A stretch of DNA of 7,934 nt from Bacillota bacterium. Its GTDB lineage: Bacteria > Bacillota > Clostridia > Lachnospirales > Lachnospiraceae. Where the stretch lies: positions 1-7,934 of the forward strand of contig JAEYOY010000037.1 in NCBI GenBank assembly GCA_023411215.1, written 5' to 3'. The position numbers and the translations under genes are program-made. Below, in pieces: positions 1-6,288 of the stretch. Each line of letters begins with the position of its first letter. Positions within the stretch are counted from its first letter, which is position 1. The notes under the pieces were generated by a model. That model worked only from the letters and a program-made list of their open reading frames with translations, made no database searches and had not been told where the DNA came from.

Positions 1-84
1 ATAAACTTTCTATTTTTCAGTAGAAAACCTATATTTTTCCTAAGCAACTTAATGCCCCCTTATATCGCCCTATTAGCATGGAAA

Positions 85-1692
85 TTATTGTTCTATGAGA
101 CGTTGATTAATTTCATCGATAATATTCCGAATATTATTTTCCTCCAATTTTTGATTCAATTCGCTGATTGCAGCCTCTACATCATGAATTTCCCCATGAT
201 ATAATCCGCTATATTCTCCCACTATGTTATTAATCAGTGTCATATCATCAGAAATATCAACAAGCTCAACATATTTTCCTAAATTATCAGGTGCATACAT
301 TCGATTGATTTTTTCGAAGACAATCTCCTTCTTATCCAAGGGCTCATCCACAGTTGGTGTTGAAATAATTGGGTTGCCAAAGTATAAACTAGTATACCAA
401 TTAAATGAATTACCTGGCACCGGAACTGCTTTTCCTTCCTTTAATGTATATTCCACTCCTTCCGTACCATATAAAAATAAATCTGATATTTCCGTATCTG
501 AAAAGACTGCACACAATGCCTGGAATGACATATCTTTCTTCTCTGAACTTCTGCAAATACCGGTAATAGAATTTGCCTGTTTTGCCATATTACTAGGTAG
601 ATAGGACACAATCTCTATATCACCAGCCATAGGATATTCGTTTTTTATATCTATTATTTTATCTCTTCCTCTATCGCCAAAAAGATTATCCGTGCCCAAC
701 ATGATAAAAAAGTTTTTCTTGCTTTCCTCCTGCTGAGAAAGCTTTTTATCAGTTTTCTCGTTTACTGTATGCAGGTAATCCTTATCCTTATATTCAACCA
801 ATGCGATAAAATAATCAATTTGATCCTGTTCGGTAAATAGATTAACTGCTTTGGGATTAATCAACCGATTATCTACTACAACTGGCTCGCAGACATTATT
901 ATAAGGATCAAATATTGTAGAATAATTTCCGATATATTTGCTATCACCACATACAAATGTAGAAAATTCATTTGTATTTTCGCCTTGATAGACTTTTTCG
1001 AGTATTTTACCAAGCTCCGTTGGTTTTAACTCTTTCAGCTCTGATAAAGCTATTTCGTATTTATCAGCAATATCCTTATTAACAAAGTAAACATAATCTG
1101 TAACAATCGGAAGCATCCCATTCACACCGTAAATCTTGCCATTGGCCTCAAAGGACTTCCACATATTTTTCGGATAAGCTTCCCGCAAAACATCACTCTC
1201 TTTCCTATCCAGATAGGAGCTTAGATCTTGTAACCAATCATTTTTAATTGCTCGATAAGTCCCCTGCAATTTCCCTGCCTCTCCTATGCTTGCACATATA
1301 ATATCGGGAGCATTGCCACTTGCGATCATGTTATTGATCGTACTTTCATATGTTTCTTCCTTTATCTGCTGAAAATAAATTACAAAATCATATCCTTTAT
1401 TCACCAGTGTAGCATTAACCGCATTATTTCGAGATGGTGATATCGCCATAAAATCATTGTATACCCATAACAATACTTCTTTGTCCGGATAAGCCTCCTT
1501 CAAAGCTTCTAAAGTAATAGGCTTGTCCGTATCTTTCAAATTATCTGACGATATATCTGACGGTTTATCTATTGATGCTTCTGTTTTCTTACTAATTTCA
1601 GAATGAGTATTCTGCTCCTCTTTGCTACATCCAATGAACAATATTATTACTAGAAAAAAAACAAATATAATACTTTTCTTTTTCTTAATCAT
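85..1692 (-). CDS. Extracellular solute-binding lipoprotein (ABC transporter family 1 type)
   Basis: This 535-residue protein has a Lys-rich start, a hydrophobic segment and a lipobox ending in LFIGC (Cys22), so it should be a lipoprotein anchored outside the membrane. The N-lobe contains ASGNAPDII, the usual 'PDI' element of family 1 substrate-binding proteins. Near residues 405-414 it has LYGTEGVEY, matching the 'yGvEGvdY' signature of LplA-type sugar binders in Bacillota, and the length fits that group. The ligand cannot be told from sequence; a carbohydrate is the default inference. The ATG overlaps the end of the upstream gene by 8 bases (ATGATTAA). Its ribosome site AGAGGTG lies inside that upstream gene, so the two are probably co-translated from one mRNA. 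No permease or ATPase gene is visible; only 84 bases remain downstream before the window edge. Membership of the substrate-binding superfamily is secure, but coupling to transport is not shown. Confidence 0.9.
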   Translation of the reverse strand: MIKKKKSIIFVFFLVIILFIGCSKEEQNTHSEISKKTEASIDKPSDISSDNLKDTDKPITLEALKEAYPDKEVLLWVYNDFMAISPSRNNAVNATLVNKGYDFVIYFQQIKEETYESTINNMIASGNAPDIICASIGEAGKLQGTYRAIKNDWLQDLSSYLDRKESDVLREAYPKNMWKSFEANGKIYGVNGMLPIVTDYVYFVNKDIADKYEIALSELKELKPTELGKILEKVYQGENTNEFSTFVCGDSKYIGNYSTIFDPYNNVCEPVVVDNRLINPKAVNLFTEQDQIDYFIALVEYKDKDYLHTVNEKTDKKLSQQEESKKNFFIMLGTDNLFGDRGRDKIIDIKNEYPMAGDIEIVSYLPSNMAKQANSITGICRSSEKKDMSFQALCAVFSDTEISDLFLYGTEGVEYTLKEGKAVPVPGNSFNWYTSLYFGNPIISTPTVDEPLDKKEIVFEKINRMYAPDNLGKYVELVDISDDMTLINNIVGEYSGLYHGEIHDVEAAISELNQKLEENNIRNIIDEINQRLIEQ

Positions 1693-2923
1693 ATAAATTC
1701 ACCTCTACATCTGTAAATGTAAGTTCGCCCTTAAAAAACTTTTTCTTATCTGCTAAAATGTAACTCCATTCATCACTCAAAGATGACTCTTTTAAAGGTA
1801 TCTTAGCAATCAATAGCATATTCTTACTACAGTTCAAAAAATTAATACCATAATCTAAGTTAAGCTTCAAATCCACAAATGTATTCTTAGTATCATCCCA
1901 AGCATAATACTTCATAGGCTCCTCAAATCCATCCCAAGTTCTGAAAATCATACGGCTATCAAGAAGCTCAACACTAAAACCCGAATCTTCTCTTTCCTTC
2001 TCTTTCACATATTCTATGGTTTTATCTTTCCAGTTCTTATCATAGGATATTAGCTCATCATCTGTTTGAATGAATATTCTATCTTTTGTAGCTGCAACGA
2101 TATTACAGGGAAAATCTACCGGATCGGTTCTTTGATTTCCTGTGCTTATATTAAGGCTTCCTATCATTGCTTGCATATCTAACAGCTCTATCATTTCATC
2201 CTGAGTGTTATTTGATACCAAATCCAATCGTTCTGCAGGATTCCTATATGGTGTATCTGCCCAGCTTTTCTTCTGAACCAAATAACTGAAATATAGACTG
2301 CCATCCGAATAAATTAAGCTATTTACATTATAATTATAGTATGTACCGAATGAACTTAGCTTTTTTATCGTACCGGTTTCTAAATCTACTTCATAGATTT
2401 CATAATCTACTGAAAGTAAATCCACATAACCATCCTCAGTGATCTCTGTTTCTTCCAAAGCTCCCCAGTAATATAGCTTACTTCCAACTCGTAATGCATT
2501 AGTTCCTTTCAGTGAGGTTAATTTCTGTTCTGCGAACGCTTCTTTGTTACTCCCGTCTAGCTGAGATCTATTCAGTATGATGTTATTATTGGGTCTTGTG
2601 TCAAAGTAATACAGTTTATCATTATAAATAAACGGGTAGCTAAAGAGCCCTTCATTTTTTTTAACATCAGGATATGCCATACAATCACTGTTTGGCAGAT
2701 GAGTGCAGTCAAGTTGGCTACAGGCATAGATTCTAGTATTATTCATGAGATCCTCATAATGTATACCATTCATGCAACTTAGGAATACACTATCTGTCAT
2801 TGAATTATACATATTTATATATTGCAAATCATCCGGATTACTTTCTTCCTTCTTGTTATGATGGACACACCCTGTCAGAACACATATCATAAATAATATG
2901 CAAAGATATTTCATTTTTATCAT
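1685..2923 (-). CDS. Lipoprotein of unknown function with C-x4-C-x-H-x5-C motif, possible beta-propeller
   Basis: This 412-residue protein has a signal peptide and lipobox VLTGC (Cys19). Just after the anchor is a compact motif with Cys68, Cys73, His75 and Cys81 (CSQLDCTHLPNSDC). I recall similar motifs in uncharacterised clostridial lipoproteins encoded beside solute-binding proteins, but could not check this. The rest has repeated strand-like stretches such as NDKLYYFDT, GSKLYYWG, DGSLYFSY and KDRIFIQTDDELISYD. These resemble blades of a DUF5050-type beta-propeller. I chose the ATG at 2923 because AAGGGGG lies 6 bases upstream. An in-frame GTG at 3040 would add 39 residues but has no ribosome site, and those residues would block the signal peptide. 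It is the first gene of a two-gene operon, overlapping the substrate-binding protein by 8 bases. A sensory or accessory role for that protein is inference only. Confidence 0.83.
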   Translation of the reverse strand: MIKMKYLCILFMICVLTGCVHHNKKEESNPDDLQYINMYNSMTDSVFLSCMNGIHYEDLMNNTRIYACSQLDCTHLPNSDCMAYPDVKKNEGLFSYPFIYNDKLYYFDTRPNNNIILNRSQLDGSNKEAFAEQKLTSLKGTNALRVGSKLYYWGALEETEITEDGYVDLLSVDYEIYEVDLETGTIKKLSSFGTYYNYNVNSLIYSDGSLYFSYLVQKKSWADTPYRNPAERLDLVSNNTQDEMIELLDMQAMIGSLNISTGNQRTDPVDFPCNIVAATKDRIFIQTDDELISYDKNWKDKTIEYVKEKEREDSGFSVELLDSRMIFRTWDGFEEPMKYYAWDDTKNTFVDLKLNLDYGINFLNCSKNMLLIAKIPLKESSLSDEWSYILADKKKFFKGELTFTDVEVNLYD

Positions 2924-3067
2924 TAGAGACCCCCTTCTTATCCCTGATAATGATGTAGGCCATGAATAACCATGTAATGACCCAGAGTGACTTGCTACTA
3001 ATGCAAATGATGTTTCACTACTAATTTGTTTATGTATCACGTTATATCTATAAGTATTAATTAATTA

Positions 3068-3117
3068 ACTGGTAATTTGTCCCATGTAATATTATTACTT
3101 TTTCACTGTAATTTGTC
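3068..3117. repeat. Direct repeat pair flanking the -10 of the lipoprotein operon promoter
   Basis: The decamer GACAAATTAC (minus-strand reading) occurs at 3117-3108 and again at 3081-3072, 36 bases apart. Both copies continue to AGT, the second after one extra C. The first overlaps the -35 box TTGACA and the second sits just downstream of the -10. This is where a repressor or dimeric regulator could bind, but no regulator gene is in the window, so an operator role is inference. Confidence 0.4.
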
Positions 3118-3119
3118 AA
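3089..3119 (-). promoter_or_regulatory. Sigma-A-like promoter for the two-lipoprotein operon
   Basis: On the minus strand a perfect -35 box TTGACA (3119-3114) is followed 16 bases later by TAATAA (3097-3092), or 19 bases later by TAATAT (3094-3089). Transcription would start near 3082, leaving a leader of about 160 bases before the ATG at 2923. It is the best promoter match in the window and lies downstream of the arr terminator, so the operon is likely independent of arr. Confidence 0.65.
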
Positions 3120-3232
3120 TCACAATGGCTATTTTACTAATTATCTTTATTACATGTAGCCTCCTTCCCGATTAATTTGACGATCCACCTGAATACATAT
3201 AGATATCATTGATATTATTTGATATAACATAT

Positions 3233-3260
3233 TAAAGGGAAAGCATATGCTTCCCCTTTA
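3233..3260 (-). terminator. Hairpin terminator after arr
   Basis: A 28-base near-perfect palindrome begins 17 bases past the arr stop. In the minus-strand RNA the arms pair throughout, with a single G-U pair (positions 3253 and 3240), around a GCATATGC centre. On the plus strand the same pair would be an A-C mismatch, so the fold favours minus-strand transcription. The following U-tract is weak (UUUAAUAU), so termination may be incomplete. Confidence 0.65.
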
Positions 3261-3277
3261 TAGAACAGTATTCACAG

Positions 3278-3757
3278 TCATTCGTTAATTGCTTCGATGC
3301 CGAGCTGTTTAAGATTCTCCAGGTGATCCCGCATCTTCTGCAGCTCCTCCGGAGAATGTCCCTTCCAATCCAAGACTTCGCCCACTACTCTCAGCGGCTG
3401 CTGAGTGCGATAGGACCTGGTTGGGTTCCCAGGGAATCTTTTATTCGTAAGATTCGGGTCATCCTCGATCCTACCGGTAGGCTCCACATTATAGATCCGA
3501 CCCTGCCTGTCACCCACCGCAAGTTCAGCTCCCCATATAGCCGCATCCAGTGTCGCAGTCAGATAGATATAATTAGCTTTTTTTTGCTCGCCATAGTTGG
3601 ATTTATAACCGGGTATCAGCATATCCCCTGGCTTTAAGTCTGCTTTTGCTCCGTGGTAGAACGGCCCAGAGTCCAAGATTCCGTTGTCATGCAAAATAGT
3701 AGTAATATCTGACGCTTTCTCTGTGTTCGTGTTATTCAGATTTTTTTTCTTCTCCAT
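3278..3757 (-). CDS. arr: Rifamycin (NAD+) ADP-ribosyltransferase, Arr
   Basis: Arr inactivates rifampicin and related ansamycins by moving ADP-ribose from NAD+ to the C23 hydroxyl in the cytoplasm. The 159-residue protein carries the family signatures in order: FYHGAKADL, PGYKSNYGEQKKANYIYLT, LDAAIWGAELAVG, EDDPNL and FPGNPTRSYRTQQPLRVVGE. His35, Tyr65 and Asp100 fall at the spacing of the catalytic His19, Tyr49 and Asp84 reported for the Mycobacterium smegmatis enzyme, so it should be active. The N-terminal Lys/Asn-rich extension of about 20 residues is longer than in the 142-residue mycobacterial form. The ATG is set by AAGGAG 8 bases upstream. A 12-codon leader ORF and inverted repeat lie just before it, and a hairpin terminator follows it. 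GC content is far above that of its neighbours: about 56% by hand count in 3301-3420, against about 27% in a 60-base sample of the substrate-binding gene. This suggests horizontal acquisition. Confidence 0.95.
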   Translation of the reverse strand: MEKKKNLNNTNTEKASDITTILHDNGILDSGPFYHGAKADLKPGDMLIPGYKSNYGEQKKANYIYLTATLDAAIWGAELAVGDRQGRIYNVEPTGRIEDDPNLTNKRFPGNPTRSYRTQQPLRVVGEVLDWKGHSPEELQKMRDHLENLKQLGIEAINE

Positions 3758-3776
3758 ATTGAATTCTCCTTATGAC

Positions 3777-3829
3777 GATAGCTTATATTTTTTTTACGTA
3801 ATACCAAAATAGATAACTCATAAGCTATC
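3777..3829 (-). promoter_or_regulatory. Inverted repeat enclosing the arr leader ORF, possible attenuator
   Basis: On the minus strand GATAGCTTAT (3829-3820) is the exact complement of ATAAGCTATC (3786-3777), giving a 10-bp stem around a 33-base loop. The first arm covers the last G of the leader Shine-Dalgarno and part of its start codon. The second covers its stop codon. There is no U-tract after the stem, so an intrinsic terminator is unlikely and control of translation is the better reading. A segment of the first arm (3824-3818, CTTATGA) can instead pair with TCATAAG (3775-3769) at the arr ribosome site. Confidence 0.5.
3783..3821 (-). CDS. Putative 12-residue leader peptide upstream of arr
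   Basis: A short ORF reads MSYLFWYYVKKI followed by TAA. It has the strongest kind of ribosome site, AGGAGG at 3834-3829, exactly 7 bases before the ATG. Its stop lies 25 bases before the arr ATG and about 11 bases before the arr Shine-Dalgarno. Five of twelve residues are aromatic, and the two lysines come from a run of eight A. Size, spacing and the surrounding inverted repeat match leader peptides of attenuated resistance genes such as erm and cat, in which a stalled ribosome changes the mRNA fold. I do not recognise the peptide. Function is inferred from layout; a chance ORF is possible but less likely given the perfect ribosome site. Confidence 0.55.
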   Translation of the reverse strand: MSYLFWYYVKKI

Positions 3830-3848
3830 CTCCTGTTATTTCACCCAA

Positions 3849-3878
3849 TCTATAACAATCCAAAATGGTCACTCTCAA
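3849..3878 (-). promoter_or_regulatory. Candidate promoter for arr and its leader
   Basis: On the minus strand TTGAGA (3878-3873) is followed 17 bases later by TTATAG, or 18 bases later by TATAGA (3854-3849), which overlaps the stop codon of the VOC gene. Transcription would start near 3843, a few bases before the leader Shine-Dalgarno. The match is moderate; arr could also be read through from the VOC gene. Confidence 0.4.
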
Positions 3879-4275
3879 TCACAGATTTCATTTGACATAA
3901 GCAAAAAGGGTGCCCGGCGGGGTCAAACATAACGCTCCATTGATCAGAAAATTGCTCCTCTGCGATTGATGCTCCACAATGGATTGCATATTGAACTGCT
4001 TTTTCCAAATCATTAACGGCGAAGTCCAGATGTGCCATTTTCTGTTGCGCTTCAGGCTCTTCCGGCCACACAGGCGGTCTATACTCAGGATTTCGTTGAA
4101 ACAATATACTAGGATATGCTCCCTGATTGGTTCCCGGAGCGTAGACATATACCCAATCTTCATCAATCCGTAGAATATCCCACTTAAGCAATGCCGCATA
4201 AAATTGAGCTAATTCCTGCGGATCTATACAATCCAACGTAAATGAGTACATTTTTATCTTCAATTGATCATCCAT
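3850..4275 (-). CDS. VOC/glyoxalase-like domain protein
   Basis: This 141-residue cytoplasmic protein shows the two half-modules of the vicinal-oxygen-chelate fold. The first starts at YSFTLDCIDPQELAQFYAAL (residues 10-29). The second starts at MAHLDFAVNDLEKAV (80-94), then CGA (100-102), and ends in the strand MFDPAGHPFCLC (116-127). The pattern 'HLDf.V.D...Av...GA ... DPAGHPFCL' matches the Glyoxalase_6-like branch. His82 is a possible metal ligand, but the C-terminal position where many relatives carry Glu has Gln128, so classic metal chemistry is uncertain. Members range from lyases to drug-binding resistance proteins, and the substrate cannot be named. The ATG has GAGGAGG about 10 bases upstream. 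It lies 92 bases upstream of arr on the same strand, so an accessory resistance role is possible but unproven. Confidence 0.85.
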   Translation of the reverse strand: MDDQLKIKMYSFTLDCIDPQELAQFYAALLKWDILRIDEDWVYVYAPGTNQGAYPSILFQRNPEYRPPVWPEEPEAQQKMAHLDFAVNDLEKAVQYAIHCGASIAEEQFSDQWSVMFDPAGHPFCLCQMKSVIESDHFGLL

Positions 4276-4453
4276 AACACTAATACCTCCTCATATAATT
4301 TAAAATTAACACCTTTACCATAAGTTTTATTTCACTTTCCAGAAGCTTTTCTATCCTAGCAGATCATTGCATCAATTGATATATTTCCTTGTTCCGTTTA
4401 TACAACTAACGTTCTGATAACACGTATCTAGGACCCACTTCCATTCGCTTACT

Positions 4454-5347
4454 CTACGAAAAAACATATTCTATATTCAATACTTCAAGGAAACCGTTGA
4501 TATCATAACCATAATAAATGATAACCCGTCCTAAGAAATTCCCATATGGACCCTCAATGCCTTGTTGTGCGATGATGCAATTGCGCTCATTATAGGTTCC
4601 GATTTTCGCCTCCCATATCCCCCAGGCTGAGATAAAAGCAACCTTATCTCCTTCTGTATAATGGTTGTTTCTATATGCTTGTAACGAATCAGGGTTCGAA
4701 ATCGGACCATCCACAAAGAAAGTGGAAGCATCAAAATAAATCGTCTGGTCTGTGTACTCGGAAGAAATGATGAAATCAAATTCATCCTTCCCTCTGGTGA
4801 TGTCAAACGTAAAACAGTTATTTCCTAATTCGTTCAGCGGTAGCTCCATCCTATTCCATCCGACACTCACTTGCTTTAACGTCAATACTTCAATCAATGG
4901 CCTGCTGTTTACATTTGGATAAATCGTTATAAATATCTCATTTTCACCGCAGCCGTCAAGATCCAGATATTCAAAGGAATCAATTGATATTAGCCTTAAC
5001 TCATCCCATTCATATTGATAGATATTAACTCCATTGAATATTACCTGAACGTATTCCGTGCCATCTTCCCGCTCCATGATCTGGATCAAGTCCATGACTC
5101 CATTCTGATCGATATCCTTACTTAATTCCTGAGCAATGGTTTCTTCTGGGGCAGCCTCATTTAATTCCAGGGATTCGGGTTTGGCCTCCGGTGTGACAGG
5201 GTCCTCAACTTCCGGGGCTTTGGGTACAGCCGCTGAGGTCATTGCTTCGATGCTATTTAATTTATTCTGCTCATGTTTACAGCCAGTTAGGAATGCAATT
5301 ATACAGAATGTTATACAAATCAAATATAAATATAATTTCTTCTTCAT
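4454..5347 (-). CDS. Lipoprotein with Asp-rich FG-GAP/VCBS-like repeats, function unknown
   Basis: This 297-residue protein starts with MKKK, a hydrophobic core and the lipobox FLTGC (Cys23), so it should be anchored on the outer face of the membrane. A Pro/Glu-rich linker covers about residues 41-70. Two acidic loops follow: D78-x-D80-x-N82-G-x-x-D86 and D129-x-D131-G-x-G-x-x-E137. These resemble calcium-binding loops of FG-GAP/VCBS repeats, each followed by a hydrophobic strand. The remainder is beta-rich, and I recognise no enzyme motif. The ATG is supported by GGAG 7 bases upstream. It seems to be its own transcription unit, with 178 bases to the VOC gene downstream and 313 bases of repeat-bearing spacer upstream. 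I found no convincing promoter or terminator. A calcium-dependent adhesion or envelope role is inference. Confidence 0.8.
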   Translation of the reverse strand: MKKKLYLYLICITFCIIAFLTGCKHEQNKLNSIEAMTSAAVPKAPEVEDPVTPEAKPESLELNEAAPEETIAQELSKDIDQNGVMDLIQIMEREDGTEYVQVIFNGVNIYQYEWDELRLISIDSFEYLDLDGCGENEIFITIYPNVNSRPLIEVLTLKQVSVGWNRMELPLNELGNNCFTFDITRGKDEFDFIISSEYTDQTIYFDASTFFVDGPISNPDSLQAYRNNHYTEGDKVAFISAWGIWEAKIGTYNERNCIIAQQGIEGPYGNFLGRVIIYYGYDINGFLEVLNIEYVFS

Positions 5348-5660
5348 TTACTATCTCCATATATCTCATTGTAAAATTACAGAAACAATTCAATTCACAA
5401 TCACAATATTACACTTCTCATCCGTGATAACTATTTTATTTGATTTAGCCGGTGTTCTTAGCGCATAGACATCTCAATCAATACTGTCACTATAAGTTTA
5501 ATACCCTATATTCAAGGAACTTTACTTGTTCAAATCACTTCTCTTGTTCAAGTCACTTCACTTGTTCAAGTCACTTCTCTTGTTCAAGTAACTTCTCTTG
5601 TTCAAGTTACTTCACTTATTCAAGTTACTTCTCTTAATCATGTTACTTCACTTATTCAAG
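5348..5660. other. 313-base spacer between the HD gene and the FG-GAP-like lipoprotein gene
   Basis: The right half is filled by the 18-bp tandem repeat. The left part (5348-5506) must hold any promoter of the lipoprotein gene, but I see only weak matches on the minus strand, such as TAATAT at 5411-5406 without a good -35 box. A plus-strand open frame that translates the repeat as Cys-Ser-Ser-His-Phe-like units has only a GTG start and no ribosome site. I do not count it as a gene. Confidence 0.6.
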
Positions 5661-5668
5661 TTACTTCC
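5507..5668. repeat. 18-bp tandem repeat array, 8 units plus one degenerate unit
   Basis: Eight units lie head to tail with no gaps from 5525 to 5668; the consensus is CTTGTTCAAGTNACTTCW (plus strand). A ninth, with 13 of 18 matches to unit 6, precedes them at 5507-5524. Units differ by a few bases each, and unit 7 (5633-5650) is the most diverged. The array starts inside the HD gene: unit 8 contains its stop codon (5663-5661). Each good unit holds the near-palindrome ACTTG-TT-CAAGT. The array is probably a minisatellite; whether it binds a protein or shapes the mRNA end is unknown. Confidence 0.92.
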
Positions 5669-6224
5669 CTTCATTAATCTTTTTGATGGTATCTTCACGC
5701 AAAGCTTGTCTGATTGATTTCAGATAATCAGAGAACGCAACCTTATCATCTGCGTAGGTTAAATTGAGTTCATATTCTTTCGGAATCCAAGTAGATAAGT
5801 CGGACATATTGTGCTGAATCACTGCTTCAAGGCCATCAATTGCTTTATATATTTGAGCTTCAGCCGTTTTAAGTTCTGCCATTTCCTCATAAAGCTCCCG
5901 CATTTCTACTGCATATTTCTCCGGCAAGGATTGAACCCAGCTATACAACAGATCCTCTTCCATCTGTTCGTGAGCTTGATTCTTTTCAAAGGTAGGGATA
6001 TCTCCGGTAAAACATTCTCCCAGGTCGTGAATAATACACATTCTGATCACCTTATCCATATCAGCATCGGGAAACTCATCCCTCATAAAGAAAGCCATTA
6101 AGGTCATCATCCAGCTATGCTCTGCAACACTCTCCCGCCTGCCTTTGGAAGTATAGCAATGTCGCGTTGTATCCTTCAGTCTTTCGGCAACCAGTAATAC
6201 ATCTAATAATTTTCTAGCCTCCAT
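5661..6224 (-). CDS. HD-domain protein, YfbR/HDDC2-like 5'-deoxynucleotidase
   Basis: This 187-residue cytoplasmic protein has the metal-binding HD signature: His36 (SVAEHSW), His66-Asp67 (IIHDLGE) and Asp130 (KAIDGLEA). Glu70 and Asp75 follow at the same spacing as in E. coli YfbR, which removes phosphate from deoxynucleoside 5'-monophosphates. Length also agrees with YfbR/HDDC2 (about 200 residues). The expected activity is nucleotide dephosphorylation in pool control; the exact substrate is inference. I chose the ATG at 6224 because GGAGG sits 6 bases before it. The in-frame ATG at 6230 touches GGAGG directly and would have no spacer. The gene is monocistronic by appearance, with a candidate promoter at 6334-6362 and a leader of about 100 bases containing a hairpin. 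Its last codons and stop lie within the 18-bp repeat array. Confidence 0.88.
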   Translation of the reverse strand: MEARKLLDVLLVAERLKDTTRHCYTSKGRRESVAEHSWMMTLMAFFMRDEFPDADMDKVIRMCIIHDLGECFTGDIPTFEKNQAHEQMEEDLLYSWVQSLPEKYAVEMRELYEEMAELKTAEAQIYKAIDGLEAVIQHNMSDLSTWIPKEYELNLTYADDKVAFSDYLKSIRQALREDTIKKINEGK

Positions 6225-6288
6225 TTTCATCCTCCAAAAAATTCATGTTTTCTATACTAGGCTATGCTTCATAACATCCTTGGAAATA

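Larger units (their letters stand above)
2924..3277. other. 354-base intergenic region between arr and the lipoprotein operon
   Basis: This region holds the arr terminator (3233-3260), a promoter (3089-3119) and a paired direct repeat (3068-3117) on the minus strand. About 160 bases of leader then run to the lipoprotein ATG. Bases 2924-3040 are open in frame with that lipoprotein but lack a ribosome site at their GTG. A strong AAGGAGG at about 3161-3167 is followed by an ATG (3155-3153) that meets TAA at once, so it encodes nothing. I see no other gene here. Confidence 0.7.

Noticed and set aside
3151..3167. Strong AAGGAGG followed by ATG on the minus strand between arr and the lipoprotein operon
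   Set aside because: The ATG is followed directly by TAA, the ribosome site lies upstream of the mapped promoter, and no alternative start opens a frame; taken as chance or a decayed remnant.
3888..4199. 103-codon minus-strand ORF in another frame inside the VOC gene
   Set aside because: The VOC frame has a strong ribosome site and clear family motifs; the alternative frame has neither.
5452..5637. Plus-strand 61-codon ORF that reads the tandem repeat as Cys-Ser-Ser-x-Phe-x units
   Set aside because: It has only a GTG start, no ribosome site and no sequence complexity beyond the 18-bp repeat, whose unit length of six codons keeps any frame open by default.
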